From contig OY829281.1 in the NCBI GenBank assembly GCA_963691715.1, positions 1,798,001-1,862,000 on the forward strand: a stretch of DNA of 64,000 bases, read 5' to 3'. The notes beneath the pieces were generated by a model. The model was not told the origin of the DNA, did not search any database, and was given only the letters and a program-made list of their open reading frames with translations. The DNA comes from HXMU1420-13 sp963691715 (GTDB taxonomy: Bacteria; Bacteroidota; Rhodothermia; Balneolales; Balneolaceae). A program made the translations under genes and the position numbers. Below, piece after piece: positions 36,786 to 46,953 of this stretch; position 1 is the first letter of the stretch, and every line of letters begins with the position of its first letter.

Positions 36786-37940
36786 ATGTTTACCAACCAA
36801 GTGGTACATGCTTTTAAAGAGCATAAAACCCCTTTCTATTATTACGATATAGAATTACTTCGAAACACTCTTAAAGAAGTAAAAAAATATGGGATTGATC
36901 GAGGTTATAAAATTCATTTTGCACTTAAAGCAAATCATCAACCAAAAATCTTAGAAGTAATTAAGGAATATGGATTAGATGCTGATTGTGTTAGTGGTGG
37001 AGAAATATCTCGCGCATTAGAAACTGGTTTCAAAGCAAATCAAATTGCTTTTGCAGGTGTTGGTAAAAATGATGATGAAATTAATCTAGCCTTAAAGCAT
37101 AACATATTTTGCTTCAACTGTGAATCGTCACAAGAAATAGAGGTAATTAATGATCTTGCAAGACAAGCAGGTAAAATTGCTCCTATAGCTCTACGTTTGA
37201 ATCCCAATGTAGATGCTAACACACATCATTACATTACCACAGGATTAAGCGAAAATAAATTCGGTATCATTGAGGACGATTTAGAAATGGTATTAGAGAA
37301 ATTACCCACTCTTTCTAATATCGATTTAATAGGAATTCATTTTCATATCGGTTCCCAAATTGTAGATTTTAATCCTTTTGAACAACTATGTAAGAGAGCA
37401 AATGAGTTAAATCAATACATTCATACCAAAGGATTTCAACTTAAGCTAATCAATGTTGGTGGTGGATTCGGTATTAATTATGAAAGGCCTGATCAAGATT
37501 CAATACCCGACTTTAAGCAATTCTTTGATACTTTTTCGAATTACATTCAATTAAAAGAGTCTCAAACGTTACATTTTGAATTAGGTCGTTCTATCGTTGG
37601 GCAGTGTGGTAGTTTAATTTCAAGAGTATTGTATACAAAAACAGGAAGAGTTAAAAATTTTGCAATTATTGATGCTGGTATGACCGAACTTTTACGACCT
37701 GCTTTATATCAAGCTATTCATGATATTGATGTTCTTACTGCAGAAGGCTCAAAAATAAAATATGATGTTGTTGGGCCAATATGTGAAAGTTCAGATACAT
37801 TTAGAAAAGATATAGAGCTACCAGAACTATCAAGGAGTGATTTAATTGCTATACGTAGTTGTGGTGCCTATGGAGAGGTTATGCAAAACGAATATAATTT
37901 ACGCCCTCATGTTCGCTCTTTGTACTCCGATGACATCTAA
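36786..37940 (+). CDS. lysA: Diaminopimelate decarboxylase
   Basis: The 384-residue fold-type III PLP enzyme has HFALKANHQPKILEVI with the cofactor Lys, GIHFHIGSQI, NVGGGFGINYE for phosphate binding, and ICESSDTF plus CGAYGEVMQNEYNLRP at the C-terminal active site. It makes L-lysine from meso-diaminopimelate. The 384-residue length with SDDI ending is usual for this phylum group. It lies upstream of lysC but is separated from it by a flavoprotein gene on the opposite strand. Confidence 0.9.
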   Translation: MFTNQVVHAFKEHKTPFYYYDIELLRNTLKEVKKYGIDRGYKIHFALKANHQPKILEVIKEYGLDADCVSGGEISRALETGFKANQIAFAGVGKNDDEINLALKHNIFCFNCESSQEIEVINDLARQAGKIAPIALRLNPNVDANTHHYITTGLSENKFGIIEDDLEMVLEKLPTLSNIDLIGIHFHIGSQIVDFNPFEQLCKRANELNQYIHTKGFQLKLINVGGGFGINYERPDQDSIPDFKQFFDTFSNYIQLKESQTLHFELGRSIVGQCGSLISRVLYTKTGRVKNFAIIDAGMTELLRPALYQAIHDIDVLTAEGSKIKYDVVGPICESSDTFRKDIELPELSRSDLIAIRSCGAYGEVMQNEYNLRPHVRSLYSDDI

Positions 37941-37944
37941 CAAA

Positions 37945-39171
37945 TTATTCTAGTTTGCCAGCTATAAACCCAGATGTCCAAGCGTTTTGGAAATTAAAAC
38001 CTCCAGTTATGCCGTCTATATCTAAGATCTCTCCTGCAAAATAAAGACTTGAATATCGCTTACTCTGCATAGTTTTAATATCAATATCTTGTAAACTTAT
38101 CCCTCCACAAGTCACAAACTCTTCTTTGAATGTGGTTTTACCAGAAACTTCGTATTCGTCGTTCAAAAGTGTGTGAACAATTCTGTTGATATTCTTTCTG
38201 CCTAAATTTTTCCAAATCATATCCTCTGGAATCCCAAGTTTCTTTAAAAGAAAAATCCAAAGCCTTCCAGGTAAATTGAATGGATTTAAATTTTGAACTT
38301 TCTTCTTTGGATAATCATCAACGGTTTTATCGAGTGATAATCTAACATTCTTTTCATTTTGGTCCCCAATCCAGCTTACTAATAGTTTAAATTGATACTG
38401 CTTTTCGTTCAAAATTCTTGCTCCGAATGCAGAAAGTTTTAAAATAGCCGGGCCGCTCATTCCCCAATGGGTTACTAGTAAGGGACCTTTACTTTTAAAT
38501 TTGGTCCCCATTATTTTTACTGTCACCGGATCAACGACTACTCCCATTAATTCTACAATCTTTTCATTTGGCATATTGAAAGTAAATAATGAGGGCACAG
38601 GTTCTTTAATGGTATGGCTTAATTCAGATAACCATTCAAATCCTTCTTTTCTGGGAGTTCCACCTGTAGCTACTATCACTTTATCAAAATATTGATCCGA
38701 TTTAATTCCAAACCGTTCTTTTCCATTAATATGGAGCGTATATCCTATACCTTCTTGTGAAATCTTTTTTATGGGTGTTTCTGTTTTGATGATTATTCCT
38801 AGTTTAGAAATTTCATTCATCAAGCAATCAATGATTGTTTGGGAAGAATTAGTTACCGGAAACATTCGTCCATCAGACTCGGTTTTTAATGCCACTCCTC
38901 GTTCTTCGAACCATTTAATAGTGTCTTTGGTAGAAAATATGTTAAATGCTTTTCTTATTGATTTTCCTCCCCTTGGATAAAATTTTACGAGCTCATTTAC
39001 CTCAAAACAATGATGTGTTACATTGCATCTTCCGCCACCAGAAATCTTAACCTTCGATAAAAGTTTCTTCGTCTTCTCAAAAATTATAACTCTAGCCTTA
39101 GGGTGGTGAGTTTTCACCGATATTGCACTAAAAAAACCTGCAGCTCCACCACCAATTACAGCGATTTTCAT
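37945..39171 (-). CDS. HI0933-family FAD-dependent oxidoreductase
   Basis: The 408-residue flavoprotein starts MKIAVIGGGAAGFFSAISVK, a dinucleotide-binding motif, followed by KISGGGRCNVTHH, the family signature, and ends with AGEILDIDGITGGFNFQNAW. The family is named BaiN/RdsA-like in some annotations, but its physiological reaction is not established in most bacteria. It lies between lysA (converging, four bases between stops) and lysC (divergent, 169 bases). Confidence 0.88.
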   Translation of the reverse strand: MKIAVIGGGAAGFFSAISVKTHHPKARVIIFEKTKKLLSKVKISGGGRCNVTHHCFEVNELVKFYPRGGKSIRKAFNIFSTKDTIKWFEERGVALKTESDGRMFPVTNSSQTIIDCLMNEISKLGIIIKTETPIKKISQEGIGYTLHINGKERFGIKSDQYFDKVIVATGGTPRKEGFEWLSELSHTIKEPVPSLFTFNMPNEKIVELMGVVVDPVTVKIMGTKFKSKGPLLVTHWGMSGPAILKLSAFGARILNEKQYQFKLLVSWIGDQNEKNVRLSLDKTVDDYPKKKVQNLNPFNLPGRLWIFLLKKLGIPEDMIWKNLGRKNINRIVHTLLNDEYEVSGKTTFKEEFVTCGGISLQDIDIKTMQSKRYSSLYFAGEILDIDGITGGFNFQNAWTSGFIAGKLE

Positions 39172-39340
39172 TTTTTATATAGAAGATAAGGTTCTTTTAA
39201 TTAAAGACATTTGACCAACTTGAAAGGTTGAATGAAAGATTGGACTATAAAACAATACCGTTTTGGAACATTCTGTAAAACATATACTGAAATCACTCTA
39301 AAGAGTACGTATTTTAGACTACTAAACCCGCATTACTACT

Positions 39341-40705
39341 ATGAATATAAGTGTATTAAAATTTGGTGGTACTTCTATGAATGACCATCAAACTTGGAAA
39401 CAAGTGTTAGATATAATTTCGAAATATGAATACCCCGTGGTGGTTGTTTCAGCCACAGCTAATACAACTAGACAACTTATCAAAGCAGCAAAATTAGCTG
39501 AATTGGGAGATCTTAATGATGCTAGCGGAATTTTAGAAGACATTCGAACCAGGCATCGAAATCTTGTTTCTCAATTTATTAATGAACATCCCCATCCAAA
39601 AAATAACTTAATTAAAGAAAGTTGTTTTAAAAAGGTGGATGAAAAACTTAGCTTTCTATCAAAGCTATTAGAATATACATCTAAAAAGCAGCACTTAACA
39701 CCTCCAATGCAAGACTCCATCGCCGCAATTGGAGAACAGGTTTCTTCTTATTTATTTGCGCAATGCGGCTTAGCAACTAATCAACTTACACAACATATCG
39801 ATGCAAAAAAGATCATAAAAACCGATGCGGAATATGGCTCAGCAAATCCCAACAGATTACTCATCAACCAAAAAAGTGGCTCGCTAGAAACTATTTTAGA
39901 AAGCGGATTTACACCCATTATTGGTGGCTTTTATGGAGAAGCTCCTGATGGCACAACCACAACCTTAGGTTTTGAAGGTTCAGATTACACAGCAAGTTTA
40001 GTGGGTGGAGCATTAAATGCTGAAGTGATTGAAATTTGGACAGACGTAAGTGGTGTTTATACCGGAGACCCTAGATATATATCGAATGCTACTCCAATCG
40101 CTGAACTCACCTACTTCGATGCTACTGAAATGGCCTATTTTGGGGCAAAGGTTTTACATCCAGCCACATTAAAACCAGCTCAAGAACGTAATATTCCAGT
40201 TTTTGTAAAGAATATGTTTACCCCTGAAGATGCAGGAACAAAGATTGTGCGAAAGTCAGAAAACAAGAAGGATTTTTTAGCACTTTCATTTAAAAAAGAT
40301 ATGGTCTTAATTACCGTTAGTGCGTATGAAACAATAATGGGATTTTCTTTTCTAACCAAAGTATTTAGCGCTTTAGAGCGACATAGACTTAAAGTAGATG
40401 CTGTTAATACTACGGAAGCCTCTGTAACTATTGCTTTATCAAATTCAGAAAGACTACACGACCTCTCTAATGATTTAATCGAAGTAGGATCTGTGGAAAT
40501 AGAGGCAGAGAAAGGATTAATTACCTTGATTGGATGCTCTCCTTCTCGAGTTGATGAACTCACAAAATATGTATTCAATGCATTAAGATCATCGAACATA
40601 CATATGCTTAATTTCTCAGAGAAAAAACGCCTCTTAAATATTGTCCTCGATGATTCATTAACAGAAAAAATGAGTCAAAGTATCCATTCCTCAGTCTTCT
40701 GTTAA
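39341..40705 (+). CDS. lysC: Aspartate kinase (lysine-sensitive type)
   Basis: The 454-residue protein starts MNISVLKFGGTSMND with the kinase KFGGTS motif, and has the aspartate-binding loop GFEGSDYTASLVGGAL and WTDVSGVYTGDP. Two ACT domains occupy about residues 310-454. It phosphorylates L-aspartate as the first step towards lysine, threonine and methionine. Length and layout fit a monofunctional AKIII-type enzyme. Its 3' end overlaps the converging CNNM/CBS gene by 15 bases. I saw no lysine riboswitch in the 169-base leader. Confidence 0.92.
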   Translation: MNISVLKFGGTSMNDHQTWKQVLDIISKYEYPVVVVSATANTTRQLIKAAKLAELGDLNDASGILEDIRTRHRNLVSQFINEHPHPKNNLIKESCFKKVDEKLSFLSKLLEYTSKKQHLTPPMQDSIAAIGEQVSSYLFAQCGLATNQLTQHIDAKKIIKTDAEYGSANPNRLLINQKSGSLETILESGFTPIIGGFYGEAPDGTTTTLGFEGSDYTASLVGGALNAEVIEIWTDVSGVYTGDPRYISNATPIAELTYFDATEMAYFGAKVLHPATLKPAQERNIPVFVKNMFTPEDAGTKIVRKSENKKDFLALSFKKDMVLITVSAYETIMGFSFLTKVFSALERHRLKVDAVNTTEASVTIALSNSERLHDLSNDLIEVGSVEIEAEKGLITLIGCSPSRVDELTKYVFNALRSSNIHMLNFSEKKRLLNIVLDDSLTEKMSQSIHSSVFC

Positions 40706-41779
40706 ATCGTTCTCCCGATGTTCATCATCAATCACAGGAAGAATGATACCCATTTTTTTTGCACGTTGAGCCCATTTTTCTCTTGCTAATTTTTGCATGT
40801 CTTCAATGGCATCAATTTCATCAACGATCTCAATGCCAAGTAGTGTCTCTATCACATCTTCCATAGTAATCACCCCAGAAAGGCCTCCATATTCATCAAC
40901 AACTACGGCTATATGCTCTTGCCGATCTATAAATTTTGGAAGCAAATCTTTCAATGAAATATTTTCTGGTACTATAAGTATTTCTCTTTGAATACTTGAT
41001 AATGATTGATCGCCATTTCCTAATGAAAGTTGCTCATACAGATCATTTTTGAGAATATAACCTGTTATATCTTCTTCATTATGCTTAAAAATAGGTAATC
41101 TTGATACTCTCAGTTTGTCTTTTTGAGAAAGTGCTTCTTGTATACTTATCTCTTCCGAAAATTTCATAACAACAATACGAGGGGTCATTATATCTTTTGC
41201 TTTTAATGTGCTGAAGCGAATCAAATTTTTAAATATATTAGACTCTTCTTCTTCAAAAATACCTTCTTGAAGCCCTTGCTCAGCCATAGCAGAAAATTCT
41301 TCACGACTTAATGTTGGTTCTTTTGATGCTGGATTTATAATCTTTGTGATTATTTCAGAAAGTTTAACAAACGGGTAGGTTAGAATAATTAAAGCATTAA
41401 TTACTCTTGCTGAACTTGCAGCAAGAGTTTTCCAAAATGTGGCACCTAAAGTTTTAGGAATAATTTCTGAGAGTACTAAAATTAATAAAGTCAAAACAAC
41501 TGAGACAATACTAACATAAGTATCGCCAAAGACTACCAATGCTTGTGCACCTACACCTGCTGCTCCTATGGTATGCGCAATGGTGTTGAGAGTTAAAATT
41601 GCTGATAGCGGGCGATCTATATCCTCTTTTAATTTTTTGAGAAGCAACCCAATCTTTGGTTCATCTTTTTCCTTTAGCACGACAAATGAAGGCGTAATAG
41701 AAAGCAATACAGCCTCCAATATTGAGCATAAAAAAGAGACCCCTAAGGCCAAAAATAGATAAAATAGTAATAGTCCCAT
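40691..41779 (-). CDS. CNNM/DUF21-CBS membrane protein
   Basis: The 362-residue protein has an N-terminal DUF21 region of three or four helices (LLLFYLFLALGVSFLCSILE, then VLSEIIPKTLGA), followed by two CBS domains (about residues 195-330, DIMTPRIVVMKF and HIAVVVDEYGGLSGVITMED). Members are proposed magnesium or cobalt efflux regulators (CorB/CNNM). The C-terminal CorC_HlyC domain found in longer members is absent. It converges with lysC with a 15-base overlap. Confidence 0.85.
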   Translation of the reverse strand: MGLLLFYLFLALGVSFLCSILEAVLLSITPSFVVLKEKDEPKIGLLLKKLKEDIDRPLSAILTLNTIAHTIGAAGVGAQALVVFGDTYVSIVSVVLTLLILVLSEIIPKTLGATFWKTLAASSARVINALIILTYPFVKLSEIITKIINPASKEPTLSREEFSAMAEQGLQEGIFEEEESNIFKNLIRFSTLKAKDIMTPRIVVMKFSEEISIQEALSQKDKLRVSRLPIFKHNEEDITGYILKNDLYEQLSLGNGDQSLSSIQREILIVPENISLKDLLPKFIDRQEHIAVVVDEYGGLSGVITMEDVIETLLGIEIVDEIDAIEDMQKLAREKWAQRAKKMGIILPVIDDEHRENDLTED

Positions 41780-41978
41780 ACCCTCAAAAATAAGATTATT
41801 TTGATATTCACTTTCAAAAAATTTTTTAACCTTTAATTAATATTTTTAGAAAAAATTATTGTACTCATATATTTTTATCGCTTGGAAAACAAAGAGCCCC
41901 AGACGCTTTGGTTTATGTTGTTAATTCCAGCAAACTTGAACTATATTTTGACCTCTTTTTAAAACACGACTTAATCTA

Positions 41979-43976
41979 ATGCTCGCTCTAGAACAAATCA
42001 CTTTAAAACTTGGAGATCGTATACTTTTAGACAAAGTAAGCTCCATCATAAACCCTGGCGAGCGAATAGGTTTGGTTGGACCAAATGGAGTTGGTAAATC
42101 AACATTATTGAAAATAATAATGAATTTACGAGAGTGTGATGGGGGATCAATTATATTATCCGGCTCTGAAACACTTGGTTATTTACCCCAAGATGGTGTG
42201 GATCCAGATTTTTCTCTTACAGTAATCGAAGAGGTGGAAACTGCGTTCTCAGAGTTATTTGAATTAGAGACACAGATTAAAAAACTTCAAGAAAAACTTG
42301 CTATCACTAACCACAATTCTGAAGACTATTCTAAACTACTTGAGCGCTATGGTGTTCTTCAATCTCAGCTTGAAACTTCTGGAATATACTCTCTGCGGTC
42401 AGAGATTGAAAAAATCTTGATGGGCCTAGGATTTAATGAAAATGACTTCAATCGGTCAACATCTGAATTTAGTGGTGGCTGGTTAATGCGAATAGCATTA
42501 GCAAAATTACTACTCAGAAAACCGACCTATTTATTACTAGATGAGCCTACCAACCATTTAGACATTGAATCGCTCCAATGGATAGAAAACTTTCTTAAAA
42601 CCTATGAAGGGGCTGTAATAGTAGTTTCTCATGATCGAGCATTTTTAGATATGCTTACAAACCGAACATTGGCTATAAGACGGGGAAAAATGAGCGATTA
42701 CTCTGGCAATTATTCATTTTATGAACAAAAATGGGCAGAAGAACGAGAACTCTTAATCAATGCACAGAAAAACCAAGAAAAGCAGCTAAAAGACACCCAG
42801 GAATTCATCGATAGATTTCGATATAAAGCTACAAAAGCTAGACAAGTACAAAGTAGGGTAAAGCAATTGGAAAAAATAAAAATGATAGAAGTGGATGATG
42901 ACCTAGCCTCTGTATCATTTCGCTTTCCGGAACCTGAACGATGCGGTCAAGTAGTAATGAATCTTGATCGAGTTACAAAACGCTATGGTAGCAACACCGT
43001 ATTTGAAAGTCTCGATTTTGAAGTTGAACGTGGAGATAAGTTTGCTGTAGTTGGACCTAATGGTGCTGGTAAATCAACACTTATTCGAATTTTGTCGGGA
43101 AATGAACCTATTCAGTCTGGCATAAGAAAAATTGGCCATAAGGTTACCTATTCTTATTTCGCACAGCATCAAACAGAAGATTTAGACCTCCAATCCGATC
43201 CACTAGAGATAATGCTTCAAGCGGGTTCAGGGGAAAAAGAAAGTCGCCTCCGCAATATTCTAGGCTGTTTTCTATTCACTGGCGATGATGTTTTTAAGAA
43301 AGTAAAGGTTCTATCAGGGGGTGAAAAAAGTAGGCTTGCATTAGCAAAAATGCTTCTATCTCCTGCCAATTTTTTGATTTTTGATGAACCTACCAATCAT
43401 TTAGATATGAGTAGTAAAAATATCTTACAACAAGCCCTTCAGCAATATGAAGGAACCTGCATGATCGTATCTCATGATCGTGCTTTCTTAGATCCCATTG
43501 TAAATAAAGTACTAGAAATTAGACCAGGTAACATTAAAATATATCTGGGGAACGTGAGCTACTTTTTGGATAAAAAGAAAGAAGAAGAACTACAAAGTAG
43601 TACATCCAGTAATTCAAAAGATGTAAAGTTAGACACTCCATTACATTCATCACTAACCGATACCAAGGAGAAGGACCGTACTAATGGAATCTCAAGAAAA
43701 GAACAACGTCGATTAGAAGCGGAGCGCCGGAATGCAATAAATAAGAAAATACGCCCTATAAAAAAGAAACTGGAACACGTTGAGAAAGAAATTGAGAGCT
43801 ATGAGCTTAGAAAAGCAGAGATAGAAGAACAAATGGCAAATACCGATTTTTATGAGGATAATGAGAACGTTAAGGCCACTTCTTTAGAATATGAAAAGAT
43901 CAAACATACACTCACTGATCTGATGTTTAAGTGGGAGGAGTATTCAATGCGAATTGAAGCGGCAAAAGAAGAATAG
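41979..43976 (+). CDS. ABC-F family ATPase
   Basis: The 665-residue protein has two ATPase domains (Walker A GPNGVGKST and GPNGAGKST; signatures FSGGWLMR and LSGGEKSR; DEPTNHLD twice) joined by a charged linker of about 80 residues, and a C-terminal coiled coil rich in Lys and Glu (about 555-660). There are no membrane segments. This layout fits the Uup/YheS-like translational ABC-F proteins that bind the ribosomal E site; which subfamily is not clear. It is a single-gene unit. Confidence 0.92.
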   Translation: MLALEQITLKLGDRILLDKVSSIINPGERIGLVGPNGVGKSTLLKIIMNLRECDGGSIILSGSETLGYLPQDGVDPDFSLTVIEEVETAFSELFELETQIKKLQEKLAITNHNSEDYSKLLERYGVLQSQLETSGIYSLRSEIEKILMGLGFNENDFNRSTSEFSGGWLMRIALAKLLLRKPTYLLLDEPTNHLDIESLQWIENFLKTYEGAVIVVSHDRAFLDMLTNRTLAIRRGKMSDYSGNYSFYEQKWAEERELLINAQKNQEKQLKDTQEFIDRFRYKATKARQVQSRVKQLEKIKMIEVDDDLASVSFRFPEPERCGQVVMNLDRVTKRYGSNTVFESLDFEVERGDKFAVVGPNGAGKSTLIRILSGNEPIQSGIRKIGHKVTYSYFAQHQTEDLDLQSDPLEIMLQAGSGEKESRLRNILGCFLFTGDDVFKKVKVLSGGEKSRLALAKMLLSPANFLIFDEPTNHLDMSSKNILQQALQQYEGTCMIVSHDRAFLDPIVNKVLEIRPGNIKIYLGNVSYFLDKKKEEELQSSTSSNSKDVKLDTPLHSSLTDTKEKDRTNGISRKEQRRLEAERRNAINKKIRPIKKKLEHVEKEIESYELRKAEIEEQMANTDFYEDNENVKATSLEYEKIKHTLTDLMFKWEEYSMRIEAAKEE

Positions 43977-44064
43977 AAGTGTTTTATCCATTAATCACAT
44001 TGTTATGCGATTTATATACTGCAAGAAATACTTAAATTGATCCAACAATTCTTATTTAAAAATT

Positions 44065-44805
44065 ATGCGAAGCAAAACCTCATTTCACCTGTTTATTTTA
44101 TTCTTTTGCACAATTTCCTCGATCGAAATAGCCCGAGCCCAAACAATTGAAGGTATTATTAAAGAAGAGTACTCACTTGAACCAATTCCAGCTGCGATTG
44201 TTTTGTTAATGAAAGAAGATTCAACGGTGATTCAGTATCAAACAACCAATGGTAATGGATATTTCAACATTGATGTAAAAAAACCGGGTAAATATATTGT
44301 TGGAGTTAGGAAAATGGATTATAGCAAAAATTTTGCAGGTCCATTTAACCTCGCTAAAAAAGACACCCTAAACATTGAAATGAGAGTATTCTCTACTCCT
44401 AAAACTATGGAAGCAATAGTTGTAGAGGGTGAAAGAATTTTTGAAGAATTAAAAAAAGTAGAATTTTACGAAAGGCAGCGATCGACTGGTGGTTATTTTT
44501 TTACACGTAAAGAACTATATAAATATGGCTCAATTCCACCTTCTTTCTTTTTTAGATCTCAAACACAAACTAAAGTAAATTCAGAAGGCAGATTACTCAA
44601 TAAAAGAAATATTTCTAGAGATTGTTATATGACAGTATTTGTTGATAATATGGAATTGCCAGATTTTTCCACTGTAGATCAAGTCATTTCAAATACAGAT
44701 GATATCATTGGAATTGAAATCTATTCTGGGCTTGCAAGTCCAAATAAATTTACTTTACAATCTAATGGCTGTGGGACTGTACTTATTTGGACTAACCGTT
44801 ACTAA
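44065..44805 (+). CDS. Exported carboxypeptidase-regulatory-like/TonB-plug-like protein
   Basis: The 246-residue protein has a signal peptide (HLFILFFCTISSIEIARAQ), then a carboxypeptidase-regulatory-like beta-sandwich (about 27-110, EYSLEPIPAAIVLLM and GKYIVGVRKMDY). A C-terminal part resembles the plug of TonB receptors (YMTVFVDNMELPDFSTVDQV, then GIEIYSGLASPNKF), ending CGTVLIWTNRY. It has no beta-barrel. Such short proteins are frequent in Balneolota and Rhodothermota, with unknown role. It stands alone between an ABC-F gene and a VOC gene. Confidence 0.65.
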   Translation: MRSKTSFHLFILFFCTISSIEIARAQTIEGIIKEEYSLEPIPAAIVLLMKEDSTVIQYQTTNGNGYFNIDVKKPGKYIVGVRKMDYSKNFAGPFNLAKKDTLNIEMRVFSTPKTMEAIVVEGERIFEELKKVEFYERQRSTGGYFFTRKELYKYGSIPPSFFFRSQTQTKVNSEGRLLNKRNISRDCYMTVFVDNMELPDFSTVDQVISNTDDIIGIEIYSGLASPNKFTLQSNGCGTVLIWTNRY

Positions 44806-44825
44806 CTTTAATTATTAAACACTAA

Positions 44826-45251
44826 TCACTTTGCAAATATCTGGCTTTTATCACCAAAGGCTTTAAACTCTAAGGCATTTCCAGATGGATCTAGAAAAAA
44901 CATCGTAGCCTGTTCACCCGATTCACCTTTAAAGCGAACATACGGTTCAATAATAAATTCTATACCAGCAGCCTTAACTTTTTCAGCTAATTCTTCCCAT
45001 TCACCCATTTCCAAAATAACCCCAAAATGGCGTACTGGAACTGCTTTTTCGTCCACCGCATTTTTAGCAGATTCACCTGCTTCATCTGGACTTAAGTGAG
45101 CAACTACTTGATGTCCCCACATGTTAAAATCGATCCATTGATCTGAAGTTCTACCTGTGCTACAACCTAATATCTCTGTATAAAAAGTATAGGTATCTTC
45201 TAAATTGGAAACTGGGAAGGCAAGATGAAATGGATGAATGGATTCGCTCAT
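44826..45251 (-). CDS. VOC superfamily (glyoxalase/dioxygenase fold) protein
   Basis: The 141-residue protein shows paired beta-alpha-beta modules of the vicinal-oxygen-chelate fold. It has HPFHLAFPVSNLEDTYTFYT with a His at the first metal position, VPVRHFGVILEM with the second, and MFFLDPSGNALEFKAF with the closing Glu. It might be a lyase, isomerase or dioxygenase; the substrate cannot be read from sequence. It is transcribed leftwards and is not tightly linked to a neighbour. Confidence 0.8.
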   Translation of the reverse strand: MSESIHPFHLAFPVSNLEDTYTFYTEILGCSTGRTSDQWIDFNMWGHQVVAHLSPDEAGESAKNAVDEKAVPVRHFGVILEMGEWEELAEKVKAAGIEFIIEPYVRFKGESGEQATMFFLDPSGNALEFKAFGDKSQIFAK

Positions 45252-45394
45252 ACTGAAATTTTAGGTTAAAGATTAATAATACCACTCCCTAAAATCTGAA
45301 AAAAGCTACTAGTAAAAAATAGCTAGCGTGCTTTTTTCTATTTAAACCTTCAACAGTAGTCTTAAATTTCAATTTATTTATTTTTAAGATTAAA

Positions 45395-45841
45395 TTATAT
45401 AAATTTCTTGCTTTCATTTACTGCTAACTGATCAACTCGTTCATTTAGTTCTACCCCTGCATGGGCTTTTACTTTAACCCATGTCATTTGATGAGGATTC
45501 ATAACCTTCAACATATCCACCCACAATTCTTTATTCTCTACCGGTTTTTTATCTGCTTTACGCCACCCTCTTTTTTGCCAATTTTGGATCCACCCTTTGG
45601 TCATTGCATTTATAATAAGAGCACTATCACTGTGAATGGATACTTTACAAGGCTTTTTTAATGCTTTTAGCGCTTCGATCACTGCTTTCATTTCCATTCG
45701 ATTATTGGTGGTTTGTGCATCTCCTCCCGAAAGTTCTTTTTCTTTGCCATTCCAAATTAAGATTGCACCCCAGCCTCCCGGACCAGGATTCCCTGAACAT
45801 GCTCCATCTGTATATATTATCACCTCCGCTTTATCACACAT
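45395..45841 (-). CDS. rnhA: Ribonuclease HI
   Basis: The 148-residue enzyme cuts the RNA strand of RNA-DNA hybrids. The four catalytic acidic residues are visible: Asp in IYTDGACSGNPGPGGWG, Glu in NRMEMKAVIEAL, Asp in SIHSDSALI and Asp in NERVDQLA; the His of KAHAGVELNE is also there. Length is close to E. coli RNase HI. Its start overlaps the end of pyrF by eight bases. Confidence 0.94.
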   Translation of the reverse strand: MCDKAEVIIYTDGACSGNPGPGGWGAILIWNGKEKELSGGDAQTTNNRMEMKAVIEALKALKKPCKVSIHSDSALIINAMTKGWIQNWQKRGWRKADKKPVENKELWVDMLKVMNPHQMTWVKVKAHAGVELNERVDQLAVNESKKFI

Positions 45842-46673
45842 AGTTATGAGTAATTATCTGTAGTTCTTCTTTCATAGTAATAGCAGATTTTTCTACATGG
45901 TACTGCCAGTTCTCTTCCTTAGAACCTGCGTAAATGATCCCTCGACTTGAGTTTATTAATGGAATACCTTCATGCTTAATAAGTGTCTGAGCGAGTGCTT
46001 TAATATTTCCTCCTTGAGCTCCTACACCAGGAATCAACAAACAACTTTTTGGGTGATGTGCAATTACAGCGCTAGCCTCATCGGGTTGAGTGGCTCCAAT
46101 CACCATTCCAAGGTGTGCTTTGCTTCCTAAAGACCGTTCCTTCAATTGATAAGAAATATATTCAGCCATCATATTAAACCCCTCAAATGGTTTTTTCAAA
46201 AAATCTTTTGCGCCAGGGTTGGATGTTAAAGCAAGCACATATATTCCTTTTGTTTCATCCTCCGAAAAAGCATCCATAGTTTCAAATCCCATTAATGGAT
46301 TTAAAGTAATGGCATCTACATTTAACTTATCAAAAAAAGCTCTTTTATAATGTTCGGCAGTAGAACTAATATCTCCCCTCTTAGCATCTGTTATAATGAT
46401 ATGCGAATCTGGAATGTAATCGATCACCTCAGCTAAAACTTTGAGCCCCTTTTTTCCGAGCGCCTCAAAAAAAGCTAAATTTGGCTTATAAGCTGCACAA
46501 TGATCTTTAGTGGCATCAATTACTAATTGACAAAATTGAAGGACTAATTCACTTGATGATCCAATTTTATTTTTTATCTGATCAGGTAGTAATCTGAGAT
46601 TAGGATCTAATCCTACACACAGTGTAGAATTTGAGCTTGTTACTGCCAACTTTAATTTTTCTAAATAAGTCAT
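45834..46673 (-). CDS. pyrF: Orotidine 5'-phosphate decarboxylase (subfamily 2)
   Basis: The 279-residue enzyme catalyses the last step of UMP synthesis. Its length and the motif IIITDAKRGDISSTAEHY, with the Asp-Lys catalytic set, place it in the longer subfamily 2 (about 270-280 residues). TLNPLMGFETMDAF and LLIPGVGAQGGN support this. It is the first gene of a two-gene unit with rnhA. Its upstream region is shared with the divergent P19-like gene and contains a strong hairpin. Confidence 0.93.
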   Translation of the reverse strand: MTYLEKLKLAVTSSNSTLCVGLDPNLRLLPDQIKNKIGSSSELVLQFCQLVIDATKDHCAAYKPNLAFFEALGKKGLKVLAEVIDYIPDSHIIITDAKRGDISSTAEHYKRAFFDKLNVDAITLNPLMGFETMDAFSEDETKGIYVLALTSNPGAKDFLKKPFEGFNMMAEYISYQLKERSLGSKAHLGMVIGATQPDEASAVIAHHPKSCLLIPGVGAQGGNIKALAQTLIKHEGIPLINSSRGIIYAGSKEENWQYHVEKSAITMKEELQIITHNYV

Positions 46674-46861
46674 TCAAATTTTGCGTTGATTTCAAACAAA
46701 ATAGACAACCATTTACGTTTACTCAACAGCAATAAGAATTCATTTGCAAAAAACAGTTATGTAAGTCGTAAAAAATAAAAACTATTTGACTGTAAATTTT
46801 CTCCCTTCTTTTAACTAATTATTCAATGCAATAGTCTGGTATGGACAACTAAGATAGTTTT

Positions 46862-46897
46862 AAAAAGAATACTGATTCACTGAGTGGTATTCTTTTT
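46862..46897 (+). terminator. Strong 11-bp stem-loop with T-run in the pyrF/P19-like intergenic region
   Basis: AAAAAGAATAC pairs perfectly with GTATTCTTTTT, with a small inner CAC-TGA-GTG hairpin in the loop. Read on the plus strand it ends in five T, like an intrinsic terminator. It lies 56 bases before the P19-like ATG, downstream of no plus-strand gene, so it would be a leader attenuator or the end of a small RNA. Confidence 0.45.
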
Positions 46898-46953
46898 GAT
46901 GTTCATTTTAGATTCCTTTAGCTTATTAAACAATTAATAATAAGGTTTTCTCA

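Noticed and set aside
39172..39340. Possible lysine riboswitch before lysC
   Set aside because: The 169-base leader is AT-rich with no five-way-junction core elements that I can recognise.
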